5,393 nucleotides of DNA from contig JAEZKI010000250.1 in the NCBI GenBank assembly GCA_023415525.1, forward strand, positions 1 through 5,393, in the 5' to 3' direction. Under the pieces are notes generated by a model. That model did no database searches and was not told the origin of the DNA. It was given only the letters and a program-made list of their open reading frames with translations. The position numbers and the translations under genes were made by a program. Each line of letters starts with the position of its first letter. The stretch's first letter is position 1. The stretch is from Bacillota bacterium. GTDB lineage: Bacteria; Bacillota; Clostridia; Lachnospirales; Cellulosilyticaceae. Below are positions 5,135 to 5,393 of this stretch, one piece after another.

Positions 5135-5181
5135 AAAAAATACGCCACTGCTAGTATACTATTACTAGCCTTGTGGCGTAT
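5135..5181 (-). terminator. Transposase terminator overlapping the stop codon
   Basis: Two nested perfect arms form a strong stem: ATACGCCAC (5140-5148) with GTGGCGTAT (5173-5181), and GCTAGTA (5150-5156) with TACTAGC (5163-5169), around a six-base loop. Read on the minus strand it is followed by a run of six U (5140-5135). The transposase stop codon (5165-5167) lies inside the inner stem, so the last codons of the gene double as terminator sequence. Confidence 0.85.
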
Positions 5182-5393
5182 CTGTATTTTTGTACATTTC
5201 AGGAATAGTTTCTGACCATGGCAGTAGTTCTGATACCTGTAGGTCTTTCTTCAATTGAATCTGTTCAAACACATAGTGTAGATAATGCATTGGTTTTAGG
5301 TTATTGGCAAGAGCTGTTTGAATGATGCTATAAATGATAGAAGAAGAGCTTGCTCCATTTGGTGTATTGGAAAATAGCCAGTTCTTACGACCT
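5165..5393 (-). CDS. tnpC: IS66-family transposase, C-terminal fragment (cut by window edge)
   Basis: Read on the minus strand, the frame is open from the window end (first full codon 5392-5390) to a TAG at 5167-5165, giving 75 C-terminal residues. They begin GRKNWLFSNTPNGASSS, continue IIYSIIQTALANNLKP and HYVFEQI, and end with LLPWSETIPEMYK. This is the highly conserved C-terminal region of IS66 TnpC transposases, where the motifs usually read GRKNWLFANTPRGA and LLPWSE. TnpC is the DDE transposase that cuts and joins the element's ends. No frameshift or early stop is seen in the visible part, so the gene may be intact, but the catalytic residues lie beyond the window. Confidence 0.93.
   Translation of the reverse strand, partial: GRKNWLFSNTPNGASSSSIIYSIIQTALANNLKPMHYLHYVFEQIQLKKDLQVSELLPWSETIPEMYKNTDTPQG

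Larger units (their letters stand above)
5109..5393 (-). mobile_element. IS66-family insertion sequence, one end (continues past window)
   Basis: The element's outer end is placed at 5109, where GTAAGCGTCAATTC begins; IS66-family terminal repeats characteristically begin GTAA, often GTAAGCG. Inside it are a terminator hairpin and the 3' end of the transposase gene read on the minus strand, which is the normal arrangement at the transposase-distal end. The element landed between the dfx terminator and whatever gene originally followed. The rest of the transposase, any accessory genes and the other terminal repeat lie beyond 5393. Confidence 0.8.

Overview
This AT-rich window, with many AGA and ATA codons and strong AGGAGG-type ribosome binding sites, looks like chromosomal DNA from an anaerobic Firmicute of the class Clostridia. 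The gene content (desulfoferrodoxin, a NimA-like flavoprotein, a C_GCAxxG_C_C redox protein) and the protein sequences support this. The genus cannot be settled from the sequence alone.

Layout: (1) Positions 1-388 hold the 3' end of an unrecognised membrane protein gene, closed by a strong intrinsic terminator (394-438). (2) A plus-strand operon follows from an extended -10 promoter near 490-498. Its genes are a C_GCAxxG_C_C redox protein (568-1068), a Bcp-type peroxiredoxin (1129-1581), a YaaA/DUF328 peroxide-stress protein (1581-2330) and a BBE-type bicovalent flavin oxidase (2327-3694). The last three overlap in TAATG and ATGA junctions, and the operon ends at an intrinsic terminator (3751-3781). 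(3) A NimA-like FMN split-barrel protein (3907-4398) and a two-iron desulfoferrodoxin/superoxide reductase (4548-4934) follow, each with its own candidate extended -10 promoter. The desulfoferrodoxin leader carries a 36-bp near-perfect dyad, and a long hairpin terminator (4972-5025) closes the gene. (4) From 5109 to the window end lies one end of an IS66-family element: a GTAAGCG terminus, a terminator hairpin and the C-terminal 75 codons of the transposase on the minus strand.

Working together: the genes read as an oxygen-defence cluster of an anaerobe. Superoxide reductase turns superoxide into H2O2, the peroxiredoxin reduces H2O2 and organic peroxides, and YaaA limits iron-driven damage. 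The odd member is the flavin oxidase, which by family chemistry should itself make H2O2, yet it is translationally coupled to the peroxide-defence genes. No wholly new system is evident. The most distinctive points are this oxidase-plus-defence operon and the dyad sequences at the promoters.
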